A stretch of 64,000 bases of DNA from Plastoroseomonas arctica (GTDB lineage: Bacteria; Pseudomonadota; Alphaproteobacteria; Acetobacterales; Acetobacteraceae), in the NCBI RefSeq assembly GCF_018128965.1, contig NZ_JAAEDH010000011.1, positions 1 to 64,000 on the forward strand, read 5' to 3'. The notes below the pieces were generated by a model, which was given only the letters and a program-made list of their open reading frames with translations, was not told where the DNA came from and did no database searches. A program made the translations under genes and the position numbers. Positions 1 to 8,347 of the stretch are shown here, in pieces. Within the stretch, counting starts at the first letter, position 1. Each line of letters starts with the position of its first letter.

Positions 1-89
1 CCGGCCGCGCGCCCACCGCGCCCGCCGCGACGCCGCCCGCCGCGACGACCCCGGCACCCGCGACGACGCCCCGCCGCACCACCCCCTGA
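1..89 (+). CDS. C-terminal tail of an Ala/Pro/Thr-rich protein (partial)
   Basis: Reading from base 3, an open frame runs to a TGA at 87-89 and encodes only Ala, Pro, Thr, Gly and Arg, in imperfect PAAT / PATT units. This looks like the flexible tail of a protein whose body lies outside the window. No function can be assigned from 28 residues. The next gene is convergent and ends 22 bases later. GC-rich DNA can stay open by chance, so confidence is moderate. Confidence 0.4.
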   Translation, partial: GRAPTAPAATPPAATTPAPATTPRRTTP

Positions 90-111
90 GGCGGTGCCGC
101 GCGACCCCGGC

Positions 112-798
112 TCAGCTGATCTCGCGCACCAGCTTGGTGCGCATGGCGCGGGCGAAGTCGCGCCGGTCGGTCGCGGTCAGCACGAAGGCGCCGGGGCCGC
201 CGATCACCGCGCGGCGGTAATGCTCGCCGAGCGACTCGCCGAACCGCGTCACCGGCGAGAGCTCGATCGCCAGCCCGTTCACCACGGTGCCGGCCGCCAC
301 CACGGCGTCGCGCGCCTCTGGCGCGGCGGTGAGCGAGCGCAGGTCCGGCCCGTCGCCGGAGACGTCGATCACCCGCTCCGCCGCGCGCCAGGGCGCCGCC
401 TGGATCAGCGCCTGCGCGTGCAGGATGGCGTCGCCGATCGCGTTGTAGCTCTGCGTGCTGCGCGGGACCGTGCGCAGCAGCTCCGCCACCCGGGCGGCAC
501 TCGCCGCGTCGCGCAGGATCTCCCAGGCCATGACCGTCTCGGCCCCGCCGGGCGTGCCCCATTCGACCATCGCGATGCCGATTGCGCCGATCGGCTGAGA
601 GCGCACGGCGGCGAGCACCGCGGGGTGGGTCACCGCCTCGGCCAGGCCCTCGCGCTGCAGGCGGAACTCATCGGCGTCGATCGAGCCCGAGGCATCGACG
701 GCGAGCACCAGCAGAAGGTCCACCTCGCCGGCTTGCGCCCGCACCTTCCGCGCCGCGATCGCGGCCCCCGCCGCCCCCAGGACCGTCCGGCGCCGCAT
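112..798 (-). CDS. DUF1194 family secreted protein (von Willebrand A-like)
   Basis: This 228-residue protein matches the alphaproteobacterial DUF1194 family. An N-terminal RRRTVLG stretch followed by a short Ala-rich segment ending ARKVRAQA looks like a Tat-type signal, so the protein is probably periplasmic. The mature part opens with LVLAVDASGSID, the DxSxS metal-site pattern of von Willebrand A folds, and SGDGPD lies in the middle. A longer frame starts at 840, but the ATG at 798 is preceded by a GAGGGGAGC ribosome site and puts the twin arginines at the N-terminus, so 798 is preferred. The cellular role of the family is not established. Confidence 0.8.
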   Translation of the reverse strand: MRRRTVLGAAGAAIAARKVRAQAGEVDLLLVLAVDASGSIDADEFRLQREGLAEAVTHPAVLAAVRSQPIGAIGIAMVEWGTPGGAETVMAWEILRDAASAARVAELLRTVPRSTQSYNAIGDAILHAQALIQAAPWRAAERVIDVSGDGPDLRSLTAAPEARDAVVAAGTVVNGLAIELSPVTRFGESLGEHYRRAVIGGPGAFVLTATDRRDFARAMRTKLVREIS

Positions 799-875
799 TG
801 CCTGCTCCCCTCGTGCTGTAGCGGATGTCGCCCTAGACATGGCACATCAGGCGAAACCGCCAAGGAAAACATGCC

Positions 876-1682
876 ATGGCCACCGAGCCCGCCGCTGCCC
901 CAAGCCCCGTCCTGCTCACCGTCGATGCGCGCGGCATCGCGACCGCGACGCTGAACCGCCCGCACAAGGGCAATGCCTATGATGAGGAGCTGCTGGACGC
1001 GCTGATCGCCGGCCTCGAATCCCTCGCGCAGAACCCCGAGGTGCGCGCCCTGGTGCTGCGCGGCGCGGGGAAGCATTTCCAGGCCGGCGCCGATCTCGAC
1101 TGGCTGGCGGTCGCCGCCACCTACACGCCCGAGCAGGCGTATCGGGCGTCCATGGCAACCACCCGGGCGATGCAGTTGCTGAACGAATTTCACCGCCCGA
1201 CCTTCGCGCTGATCCACGGTGCCTGCTTCGGCGGCGGGATCGGCATGGCCTGCTGCGTCGACGTGGCACTCGCCACACCCGACGCGGTGTTCGGCATCAC
1301 CGAGGTGCGGGTCGGCGTCGCGCCGACGCCGATCTCCACGCACATGGTCCACGCGCTCGGCCTGCGCCAGACCCGGCGCTATGCCCTGACCGGGGAGCGT
1401 TTCGACGCCGCCGAGGCACTGCGCATCGGCCTCGTGCATGAGGTGGTGCCGACGCACGTGATCGAGGCGCGGCTTGCCGATATCCTGGATGCGACGATGC
1501 TGTCCTCGCCCAGCGCCATCGCCGTGACCAAGGACAGCTTCCTGGGTGCGAACGGCCTCAAGCTCGATGCGCGGCAGATGAGCCTGCTCGCGCATGAAAG
1601 CTGGACGCAACGCGCCTCGGAGGAAGGCCAGGAAGGCCTCGCCGCCTTCCAGGAGAAGCGGCGGCCGGGCTGGTATCGCTAA
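876..1682 (+). CDS. Enoyl-CoA hydratase/isomerase family protein
   Basis: This 268-residue protein is a crotonase. These enzymes hydrate or isomerise acyl-CoA thioesters, using an oxyanion hole made by two backbone amides. The first oxyanion region is GAGKHFQAGADL (residues 63-74) and the second is GACFGGGIGM (115-124). A glutamate at 143 (ITEVRVG) occupies the usual catalytic position. KHFQAGADLDWL resembles methylglutaconyl-CoA hydratases of leucine or acyclic terpene breakdown, but no other gene of those pathways is adjacent, so the substrate is open. The start is set by AAGGA at 862-866, nine bases before the ATG. The gene stands alone and converges with the iron permease. Confidence 0.85.
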   Translation: MATEPAAAPSPVLLTVDARGIATATLNRPHKGNAYDEELLDALIAGLESLAQNPEVRALVLRGAGKHFQAGADLDWLAVAATYTPEQAYRASMATTRAMQLLNEFHRPTFALIHGACFGGGIGMACCVDVALATPDAVFGITEVRVGVAPTPISTHMVHALGLRQTRRYALTGERFDAAEALRIGLVHEVVPTHVIEARLADILDATMLSSPSAIAVTKDSFLGANGLKLDARQMSLLAHESWTQRASEEGQEGLAAFQEKRRPGWYR

Positions 1683-1688
1683 GCGTGG

Positions 1689-2477
1689 CTACTCGGCCGC
1701 GGCCAGGGCGGGGCGGCGGCGCGGCCAACCGGCAACCAGCGCCACTAGCGCGAGTACGCCCTGCAGCGCGAGCCCTTCCCACGACGGTGCGAAGCCAACC
1801 CATTCCAGCGCCTCGGGCAGGTTGGCCGGGGTGAAGGGTGCCAGCGCCTGCTCCTGGAACTCGCCCAGCCCCTGCGCCGCGATCCGCAGGGCGAGCACCA
1901 GCAGCAGCAGCGAGGTGCCCAGGAACAGCGGCCGCAGCGGCAGCCGCCGCGTCGCCCGGGCAATCAGGCGCCAGATGACGAACAGGGCGATCGCGGCGAC
2001 CAGCGCCGCCGAGAGTACCGGCCAGGCACCGGCGCGCTCGGCACCCGCGGCGCCGAGGAACAGCACCGTCTCCGCTCCTTCGCGGAAGACGGCGAGGAAG
2101 CCGATCCCCGCCACCGCCCAGGCGACCCGCCCCGAGCGCAGCGCACGCTGCGCCTGCCCGGCGAGTGCGGCCTGCCAAGCGCGCGGGTCGGAGCGCCGCG
2201 CCAGCCACCCGCCGGTCCACAGCATCAGCCCGGCGGCCGCGAAGCAGGTGAGGCCTTCGACCCGGTCGTCATGCGCCCCGTCGCGCCAAGCGGCATAGGC
2301 GGCCGCGGCGAGCAGGCTGGCGAGAATGCCCAGCGCGGCGCCCCAGGCCAGCGCGCCGACGCGCTCGGGCGCGGCACGGCGAAGGAAGGCGGCCAGTGCC
2401 GCCAGCACCAGCACGGCCTCCAGCCCCTCCCGCAGCAGGATCAGGAGCGTGTCGAAGGCGGCGGCGAGAAAGCCCAT
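1689..2477 (-). CDS. FTR1 family iron permease
   Basis: This 262-residue membrane protein has the two REXXE iron-binding motifs of the Ftr1/EfeU family: REGLE at residues 16-20 and REGAE at 132-136, each inside a hydrophobic helix. Several further hydrophobic segments give roughly seven membrane passes. Such permeases carry iron across the inner membrane, usually with a partner (EfeO/EfeB or a P19-type protein). No partner is encoded nearby, so this is a solo copy. The ATG at 2477 is chosen because GAGG lies upstream; the longer frame to 2519 would place a Fur-like box inside the coding region. It ends six bases from the convergent crotonase gene. Confidence 0.85.
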   Translation of the reverse strand: MGFLAAAFDTLLILLREGLEAVLVLAALAAFLRRAAPERVGALAWGAALGILASLLAAAAYAAWRDGAHDDRVEGLTCFAAAGLMLWTGGWLARRSDPRAWQAALAGQAQRALRSGRVAWAVAGIGFLAVFREGAETVLFLGAAGAERAGAWPVLSAALVAAIALFVIWRLIARATRRLPLRPLFLGTSLLLLVLALRIAAQGLGEFQEQALAPFTPANLPEALEWVGFAPSWEGLALQGVLALVALVAGWPRRRPALAAAE

Positions 2478-2493
2478 GGAAGCCTCGGCTAAA

Positions 2494-2513
2494 TTGAGAA
2501 CGCTTCGCATTAA
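2494..2513. promoter_or_regulatory. Candidate Fur/Mur-type operator
   Basis: TTGAGAACGCTTCGCATTAA lies 17-36 bases upstream of the chosen FTR1 start. Its core, TGAGAAC-G-CTTCGCA, is an inverted repeat matching at five of seven positions and resembles alphaproteobacterial Fur/Mur boxes. Iron control of an iron permease is expected, but binding is inferred from resemblance only. Confidence 0.45.
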
Positions 2514-2565
2514 CGTCAAAAGCGGCCGGCCTGTCGAGTGACAAAGGCGAAACTCATCCGGCCCG

Positions 2566-2583
2566 CCGTCATCGAAGCTTCAC
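2566..2583 (+). promoter_or_regulatory. Candidate Pho box upstream of pstS
   Basis: CCGTCAT-CGAA-GCTTCAC gives two seven-base half sites with an 11-base period, about 95 bases before pstS. The first differs from CTGTCAT at one position; the second keeps only the TCAC end. A PhoB site is expected here because phoB is the last gene of the operon, giving autoregulation. Confidence 0.45.
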
Positions 2584-2678
2584 CGTTCTGCAATCTGCAG
2601 GTCTTAACTCACCCCTAAACACTGGCCCGGTTCAAGGACGCCACTTCAGGGCGTTCCCCCCCGACCGGAGATCCTCCC

Positions 2679-3740
2679 ATGAATCGTCGTACTCTTCTGC
2701 TCGCCTCGGGTGCCCCCCTGCTTGGCCTCGGCGCACTCGCCCGCCCCGCTTTGGCCCAGGCCGCAACCGTCACCGGCGCCGGCGCCAGCTTTCCCCGCCC
2801 GATCTACGAGCGCTGGGGCCAGGCCGCCCGCGAGGGGCTGAGCCTCACCCTGAACTACCAGTCGATCGGCTCGGGCGGCGGCATCAACCAGATCACCAAC
2901 CGCACCGTCGATTTCGGCGCCTCCGACGCGCCGCTGCCGGCCGCTCAGCTCACCGAGCGCAGCCTGCTCCAGTTCCCGACCGTGATGGGCTCCGTCGTGC
3001 TCATCGTGAACATCCCCGGCGTGGCCGACAACACGCTGAAGCTGACGCCCGAAGTGATCGCCGACATGTTCCTCGGCCGCATCACGCGCTGGAACGATGC
3101 TCGCATCGTCGAGCTGAACTCCGGCATCCGGCTGCCCAGCCTGCCCGTCTCCCCGGCCTATCGCGCCGACGCCTCGGGCACGACCTTCGTGTTCACCACC
3201 TACCTCAGCCGCATCTCCGAGACCTGGAAGAACGGCCCCGGCTCGGGCACCTCGATCTCCTGGCCGGCCGGCAACGGCGCCCGCGGCAATGAGGGCGTGT
3301 CCAACACCGTCCGCCAGACGCCCGGCGCGATCGGCTACACCGAGAACGCCTACGCCACGGTGAACCGCCTCATCACCACCCAGATCCGCAACAAGTCCGG
3401 CGCCTTCGTCACCCCGGTGATGGCCTCCTTCCAGGCCGCCGCCGACGTCGCCAACTGGGACGTGCCCGGCTTCGCCGCCGACCTGATCGACCTCAACGGC
3501 CCGACCGTCTGGCCGATCGTCTCGCCGACCTTCATCCTGCTGCCGACCAACCCGACCGCCGATAAGGTGAATGGCAGCCTGAACACGATGCGGTTCTTTG
3601 ACTGGTGCTACAAGAACGGCGCCGCTGCCGCGACGCAACTCGAATACATGCCGCTGCCCGCCGCCGTGCAGGACCGCGTCCGCGCCGCCTGGCGCGCTCA
3701 GGTCAAGAATCCGGCCGGCCAGCCGATCTGGACCGCCTGA
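2679..3740 (+). CDS. pstS: Phosphate ABC transporter substrate-binding protein PstS
   Basis: PstS is the periplasmic protein that captures phosphate and delivers it to the PstCA channel. The 353-residue product begins with a signal peptide carrying adjacent arginines (MNRRTLLL) and a probable ALA-QA cleavage at residues 24-28. The mature start GAGASFPRPIYERW, the SIGSGGG loop (62-68) and VDFGASDAPL are family hallmarks, and a later DASGTT loop also contributes phosphate contacts in relatives. It is the first gene of the pst-pho operon, behind a candidate Pho box. The sequence looks complete. The twin arginines suggest possible Tat export, but Sec export is equally plausible. Confidence 0.95.
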   Translation: MNRRTLLLASGAPLLGLGALARPALAQAATVTGAGASFPRPIYERWGQAAREGLSLTLNYQSIGSGGGINQITNRTVDFGASDAPLPAAQLTERSLLQFPTVMGSVVLIVNIPGVADNTLKLTPEVIADMFLGRITRWNDARIVELNSGIRLPSLPVSPAYRADASGTTFVFTTYLSRISETWKNGPGSGTSISWPAGNGARGNEGVSNTVRQTPGAIGYTENAYATVNRLITTQIRNKSGAFVTPVMASFQAAADVANWDVPGFAADLIDLNGPTVWPIVSPTFILLPTNPTADKVNGSLNTMRFFDWCYKNGAAAATQLEYMPLPAAVQDRVRAAWRAQVKNPAGQPIWTA

Positions 3741-3898
3741 TCACTTGACGCGCCGGGGCGGCCCCAAGCCGCCCCGGTGCTCCCGTGACGTCCGGCATGC
3801 TCGCCGACGCGTCGCCGCGACGATCCGCGGACTGGCGCGCGGACCGACCGGACCAGCCTTCCGACACCTGATCCGCCATACAAGTTGGAGCCTCCCCC

Positions 3899-4891
3899 TT
3901 GAGCCAAGCCGTGATGGGCACGACCGCCCCGCCGCCGCCCGCAGCCACCGTCCGCGGCAGTTCAGGACGCCTCGGCGACACGATCTTCGAATGGATGTGT
4001 CGTGGTGCCGGCCTCCTCGTGCTCCTGCTGCTCGGCGGCATCATCATCACGCTGTTCATCGGCGGCCTGCCGGCGCTGCGCCAGTTCGGCATTCCCTTCG
4101 TCTGGAGCACCGCGTGGAACCCGGTGGAGGGTCGCGAGCAGTTCGGCGCCGGCATCGCCATCGTGGGCACCGTCGTCGCCTCAGTGCTCGCCATCATCAT
4201 GGCCGTGCCGCTGGCGTTCGGTGTTGCCTTCTTCCTCACCGAGCTGGCGCCGGAATGGCTCAAGCGCCCGGTCGGCACCGCGATCGAGCTGCTCGCCGCC
4301 GTGCCCTCGATCATCTTCGGCATGTGGGGCCTGTTCGTGATCGTGCCGATCATCCAGGGCTACATCCAGCTGGGCTGGATCGGCGAGGCGATGGCCGAGC
4401 TGCCCGGTATCGGCTTCCTGTTCGCCTCGAACAGCTTCACCGGCACCTCGCTGTTTGCCGCCGCGCTGGTCCTGGCCATCATGATCCTGCCGTTCATCGC
4501 GGCGACCATGCGCGACGTGTTCGACCAGGTGCCGCCAGTGTTCAAGGAGAGCGCCTACGGCCTGGGTGCGACGCGGTGGGAAGTGGTGCGCAACGTCGTG
4601 CTGCCCTACACGCGCACCTCGGTGGTCGGCGGCATCATGCTCGGCCTCGGCCGCGCTTTGGGTGAGACCATGGCGGTGACCTTCGTCATCGGCAACGCGA
4701 ACCGCATCGCGACCTCGATCTTCGACCCGACCACGACCATCGCCTCGGTTGTCGCGATGGAGTTCCCGGAGAGCCTGACCGGCAGCCTGCAGCAATCCTC
4801 GCTGTTGCTGCTCGGCTTCCTGCTGTTTGTCATCTCCTTCGTGGTGCTGGCGATCTCGCGCTACCTCCTCCGCTCGAAGCTGAAGGCCTGA
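3899..4891 (+). CDS. pstC: Phosphate ABC transporter permease PstC
   Basis: PstC is one of the two inner-membrane permeases of the high-affinity phosphate importer. The 330-residue protein shows about six hydrophobic segments. It carries the permease ATPase-coupling loop in the region ESAYGLGATRWEVVRNVVLP, followed by GRALGETMAVTFVIGN, both typical of PstC. The start is probably the TTG at 3899, with GGAG at 3887-3890 at good spacing; GTG and ATG codons in frame at 3911 and 3914 are alternatives. A 158-base spacer separates it from pstS, and pstA begins four bases after its stop. The pstS-pstC gap may allow more binding protein to be made than membrane components. Confidence 0.95.
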   Translation: MSQAVMGTTAPPPPAATVRGSSGRLGDTIFEWMCRGAGLLVLLLLGGIIITLFIGGLPALRQFGIPFVWSTAWNPVEGREQFGAGIAIVGTVVASVLAIIMAVPLAFGVAFFLTELAPEWLKRPVGTAIELLAAVPSIIFGMWGLFVIVPIIQGYIQLGWIGEAMAELPGIGFLFASNSFTGTSLFAAALVLAIMILPFIAATMRDVFDQVPPVFKESAYGLGATRWEVVRNVVLPYTRTSVVGGIMLGLGRALGETMAVTFVIGNANRIATSIFDPTTTIASVVAMEFPESLTGSLQQSSLLLLGFLLFVISFVVLAISRYLLRSKLKA

Positions 4892-4895
4892 GCCC

Positions 4896-5798
4896 ATGAG
4901 CACGACCTTCACCCCCTCCGCCCCGGTGCGGAACGCCGATGTCGCGAAGGGCCTCGCCGGCCGGCGCAAGCTGATGGATGCCGCGGTGCGCTGGTTCTGC
5001 ATCGCCGCGACCATCCTGGCGTTGGCTTTCCTCGCCTCGATCATCGTCACGCTGCTCTGGCGCGGTCTCGAGGCGATGGATTTCACCATCTTCACCTCCG
5101 AGTTCCGCCCGACCACCTATGGCGACGCCACCGCGCAGAAGGGCGGCCTGCTGCATGCGATCACCGGCAGCCTGCTGATGGTCTCGCTGGCCACGCTGAT
5201 CGGCACGCCGATCGGCCTGCTGGTCGGCACCTACCTGTCCGAGTACGCGCGCGGCTCGCAACTGGGAAACGCGGTGCGCTTCGTCTCCGACGTCCTGCTC
5301 TCGGCACCCTCGATCCTGATCGGGTTGTTCATCTACCAGCTGGTGGTGCTGCCGATGGGCGGCTTCTCCGGCATCGCGGGCGTCATCTCGCTGGCCATCA
5401 TCGTCATCCCGGTCGTGGTCCGCACCACTGAGGACATGCTGAGCCTGATCCCGAACACGCTGCGCGAGGCGGTGGTCGGGCTCGGCGCGCCGAAATGGAA
5501 GATGATCATCCTGGTGTGCTACAAGGCAGCGCTCGCCGGCATCGTCACCGGCGTGCTGCTGGCCATCGCCCGCATCGCCGGCGAGACGGCGCCGCTGCTG
5601 CTGACCTCGTTCGGCAACAACGTGGTGAGCGGCGACATGACCCGCGCCATGGCGTCCCTGCCGGTCGCGATCTACCAGCAGGCCAATTCCGGCTACCCTG
5701 ACCTCATCGCCATCGCCTGGTCCGGCGCGCTGATCGTGACGCTCGGCGTCCTTCTCATCAACATCGCTGCCCGCGCCCTGCTGCGCAACCGCGGCTAA
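4896..5798 (+). CDS. pstA: Phosphate ABC transporter permease PstA
   Basis: PstA pairs with PstC to form the phosphate channel. This 300-residue protein has a hydrophobic segment after a short cytoplasmic N-terminus, then five more. The coupling loop LREAVVGLGAPKWKMI and the following ARIAGETAPLLLTSFGNN are characteristic of PstA. It lies four bases after pstC and twelve before pstB, so the three are almost certainly co-translated. Length and motifs are normal, and nothing indicates damage. Confidence 0.95.
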   Translation: MSTTFTPSAPVRNADVAKGLAGRRKLMDAAVRWFCIAATILALAFLASIIVTLLWRGLEAMDFTIFTSEFRPTTYGDATAQKGGLLHAITGSLLMVSLATLIGTPIGLLVGTYLSEYARGSQLGNAVRFVSDVLLSAPSILIGLFIYQLVVLPMGGFSGIAGVISLAIIVIPVVVRTTEDMLSLIPNTLREAVVGLGAPKWKMIILVCYKAALAGIVTGVLLAIARIAGETAPLLLTSFGNNVVSGDMTRAMASLPVAIYQQANSGYPDLIAIAWSGALIVTLGVLLINIAARALLRNRG

Positions 5799-5810
5799 AA
5801 GGGGATCCCC

Positions 5811-6662
5811 ATGAGCACCACCGAAACCAACCCCGCCCAGACCTCCGCCGAGACCGGCAATGCCAGCTTCGGCGGCATGCAGGCTCGCTCCGAGGTCGTG
5901 ATCAACACCACCGCGCGCGTGTCGATCCGTAACCTCGATTTCTACTACGGTGACAACAAGGCGCTGAAGGCGATCAACTTCGATCTGCCGGAAAAGCAGG
6001 TCACCGGCATGATTGGCCCGTCGGGCTGCGGCAAGTCCACGCTGCTGCGCGTGCTCAACCGCATGTACAGCCTCTATCCGGGCCAGCGCGCCACCGGCGA
6101 GATCCTGATGGACGGCAAGAACATGATCGACCCCGCCGTCGACGTGAACGAGTTGCGCGCCAAGGTCGGCATGGTGTTTCAGAAGCCCACGCCCTTCCCG
6201 ATGTCGATCTATGACAACATCGCCTTCGGCATCAAGCTGCACGAGAAGCTGACCAAGTCGCAGATGGATGAGCGGGTCGAATGGGCGCTGACGCGCGCCG
6301 CCATCTGGGAGGAATCAAAGGATCGCCTGGACCGCTCCGCGCTCGGCCTCTCCGGCGGCCAGCAGCAGCGCCTGTGCATCGCGCGCACCATCGCGGTGCG
6401 CCCGGAAGTCATCCTGTTTGACGAGCCGACTTCCGCCCTCGACCCGATCAGCACGCTCAAGATCGAGGAGCTGATCGACGAGTTGAAGCGCGACTTCACC
6501 ATCGCGATCGTCACGCACAACATGCAGCAGGCCGCCCGCTGCGCCGACCAGGTGGCGTTCTTCTACCTGGGCGAAATGGTGGAGATCGCGCCGGCGGCGC
6601 AGATGTTCACCGCGCCCAAGCAGAAGCGTACGCAGGAATACATCACCGGCCGGTTCGGCTGA
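5811..6662 (+). CDS. pstB: Phosphate ABC transporter ATP-binding protein PstB
   Basis: PstB hydrolyses ATP to drive phosphate import and, in known systems, helps signal phosphate status through PhoU and PhoR. The 283-residue protein has Walker [10 protein letters not shown] (69-77), the Q-loop at VFQKPTPFP, the signature LSGGQQQR (180-187), Walker B ILFDEP (201-206) and a switch histidine in THNMQQ. An N-terminal tail of about 35 residues precedes the conserved domain and is longer than in many PstB proteins. A strong hairpin follows the stop codon, before phoU. Confidence 0.96.
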   Translation: MSTTETNPAQTSAETGNASFGGMQARSEVVINTTARVSIRNLDFYYGDNKALKAINFDLPEKQVTGMIGPSGCGKSTLLRVLNRMYSLYPGQRATGEILMDGKNMIDPAVDVNELRAKVGMVFQKPTPFPMSIYDNIAFGIKLHEKLTKSQMDERVEWALTRAAIWEESKDRLDRSALGLSGGQQQRLCIARTIAVRPEVILFDEPTSALDPISTLKIEELIDELKRDFTIAIVTHNMQQAARCADQVAFFYLGEMVEIAPAAQMFTAPKQKRTQEYITGRFG

Positions 6663-6667
6663 CCGCC

Positions 6668-6692
6668 GGCGCGCGCCGCAACGGCGCGCGCC
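6668..6692 (+). other. Perfect 11-bp hairpin between pstB and phoU
   Basis: GGCGCGCGCCG, a CAA loop and CGGCGCGCGCC form a perfect inverted repeat five bases after the pstB stop. No T-run follows, so it is unlikely to be a full intrinsic terminator. It may protect or cut the pst mRNA, or attenuate phoU-phoB expression relative to the transporter. Confidence 0.6.
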
Positions 6693-6724
6693 TCTCGGCC
6701 ACGGAACGCAGATAGGAGGGTTCG

Positions 6725-7447
6725 ATGCCCCAGGATTCCGACCACATCGTCCGCAGCTTCGACGAGGATCTCAAGAAGCTGCGCGACATGATCGTCCGCA
6801 TGGGCGGCCTCGCCGAACAGCAGGTTGCCGACAGCACCACCGCGCTGATGCGCCGCGACTCCAACCTTGCCCAGGAAGTGCTGACGCGCGACAGCCAGAT
6901 CGACCAGCTCGAGCGCGAGATCGAGGCCTACTCCGTTCGCCTGCTCGCACTGCGACAGCCGATGGGCGCCGACCTGCGCTTCATCATCGCCGCGATGAAG
7001 ATCAGCCACGACCTCGAGCGCATCGGCGACTATGCGCGCAACGGTGCCAAGCGCTCCATCGTACTCGCCTCCCTGCCGCTTACCGGCAGCCTCAACGGCT
7101 TCGGGCGCATGGCGCGGCTGGTGCAGGAAAACCTCACCGCCGCGATCGACGCGCTTGTGCAGGACGACGCCGAGGCCGCCAAGCAGGTCTGGGGTGCGGA
7201 TGAGCCCGTCGACGACATCTACACGGGCATCTTCCGCGAGCTGCTGACCCACATGATGGAAGATCCGCGCAACATCACCGCGGCGACGCACCTTTTGTTC
7301 GTGGCGAAAAACCTTGAGCGAATCGGCGACCATGCGACCAACATCGCCGAGACCGTCCACTACGCCGTGCTCGGCGACCAGCTGCCCGACGAACGTCCGA
7401 AATCGGACAGCTCCGCCTACACGGCGCTGCGTCCCCACGCCGACTGA
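6725..7447 (+). CDS. phoU: Phosphate signalling regulator PhoU
   Basis: PhoU is a cytoplasmic helical protein that links the Pst transporter to the PhoR/PhoB two-component system and restrains phosphate uptake when phosphate is plentiful. The 240-residue protein has the two repeated three-helix bundles of the family, each with a metal-binding motif of the E/DxxxD type: HDLERIGDYARN (near residues 98-109) and KNLERIGDHATNIAE (near 196-210). A GGAGG ribosome site lies directly before the ATG. phoB begins 11 bases downstream. Confidence 0.96.
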   Translation: MPQDSDHIVRSFDEDLKKLRDMIVRMGGLAEQQVADSTTALMRRDSNLAQEVLTRDSQIDQLEREIEAYSVRLLALRQPMGADLRFIIAAMKISHDLERIGDYARNGAKRSIVLASLPLTGSLNGFGRMARLVQENLTAAIDALVQDDAEAAKQVWGADEPVDDIYTGIFRELLTHMMEDPRNITAATHLLFVAKNLERIGDHATNIAETVHYAVLGDQLPDERPKSDSSAYTALRPHAD

Positions 7448-7458
7448 GAGAAGCACCG

Positions 7459-8178
7459 ATGTCCCTCGCGATGACCGGCAGCGCGGTTCGCCCCACGATC
7501 CTGATCGTGGAGGACGAGGCGCCGCTGCTGACCCTGATGCGCTACAACCTCGAGAAGCAGGGTTTCGCCGTCGAGGAAGCCACCGACGGGCAGGAAGCCC
7601 TCCTTCGCGTGTCCGAAGCCAGGCCGGACCTCATCCTGCTCGATTGGATGCTGCCGGCTATGTCGGGCCTGGAAGTATGCCGCCAGCTGCGCCGCCGGCC
7701 CAATACCCGCGACCTGCCGATCATCATGGTCACCGCGCGCACCGAGGACCAGGACACGGTCCGCGCGCTCGACACCGGCGCTGACGACTACATCGCCAAG
7801 CCCTTCGCGATGGAATCGCTGCTCGCGCGCATCCGCGCCCTGCTGCGCCGCTCCGGCGGCGTGCCGGAAAAGGGGACGCTGCGCTACAACGACCTTGCCA
7901 TGGACCAGGACGCCCACCGCGTCACACGCAACAGCCGCGCGCTGCACCTGGGGCCGACCGAATACCGGCTGCTGGAATTCTTCCTCCAGCACCCCGGGCG
8001 GGTGTTCACGCGCGAACAGGTGCTGGATGCGGTGTGGGGGCGCGACATCCATGTCGAGCCGCGCACGGTGGATGTGCACATCCGCCGACTGCGCAAGGCG
8101 ATCAATGCACCGGGTGAGGCAGACCTGATCCGTACGGTGCGGGCGGCGGGGTATGCACTGGATGCCGAGGGGACTTAA
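7459..8178 (+). CDS. phoB: Phosphate regulon response regulator PhoB
   Basis: PhoB is the DNA-binding response regulator that turns on phosphate-starvation genes. The 239-residue protein has a receiver domain with acidic residues E18-D19, phospho-acceptor D62 (LLDWMLP), T92 and K114, then an OmpR-type winged helix from about residue 137 ending RTVRAAGYALD. An N-terminal extension of about ten residues precedes the conserved TILIVEDE; a second ATG at codon 5 is possible. PhoR, its usual histidine kinase partner, is not in this window. An inverted-repeat element begins five bases after the stop. Confidence 0.95.
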   Translation: MSLAMTGSAVRPTILIVEDEAPLLTLMRYNLEKQGFAVEEATDGQEALLRVSEARPDLILLDWMLPAMSGLEVCRQLRRRPNTRDLPIIMVTARTEDQDTVRALDTGADDYIAKPFAMESLLARIRALLRRSGGVPEKGTLRYNDLAMDQDAHRVTRNSRALHLGPTEYRLLEFFLQHPGRVFTREQVLDAVWGRDIHVEPRTVDVHIRRLRKAINAPGEADLIRTVRAAGYALDAEGT

Positions 8179-8183
8179 AGCTT

Positions 8184-8339
8184 GGGGGAAATGAATTTCC
8201 CCCGAACCCGCATTCTTTCTTTTTTGGATTATTGGTGCGAGCTCGCAGCTCGCTCTGAGTTCGGCAAACAGGTGCTACCTCTCGGCCAGCACCAATAGAC
8301 CAAAACAAAAAAAAGCTCTGGGGGAATTTTTTCCCCCAG
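8184..8339. repeat. Long inverted-repeat intergenic element, copy A (full)
   Basis: The element fills the space between the convergent phoB and yajC genes. Its outer ends are hairpins: GGGGGAAAT-GA-ATTTCCCCC (8184-8203) and CTGGGGGAA-TTTT-TTCCCCCAG (8318-8339). Inside these, T-rich and A-rich arms lead to ATTGGTGC (8231-8238) and GCACCAAT (8289-8296), which are perfect complements around a 50-base centre. The same plan recurs at 63217-63373, and single arms occur at 20093-20148 and 24599-24650. Here it could end transcription from both sides, since the A/T-rich arms put T-runs next to stems. Confidence 0.8.
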
Positions 8340-8347
8340 CCTTGCTT

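Noticed and set aside
2478-2519. Upstream start for the FTR1 permease at 2519
   Set aside because: It would put the Fur-like box inside the coding region and add residues before the first REGLE helix; the ATG at 2477 has a GAGG site.
8184-8339. Element A as an ordinary bidirectional terminator only
   Set aside because: It can probably terminate transcription, but the same arms and centre recur at 63,217 inside an operon and as single arms elsewhere, which a plain terminator does not explain.
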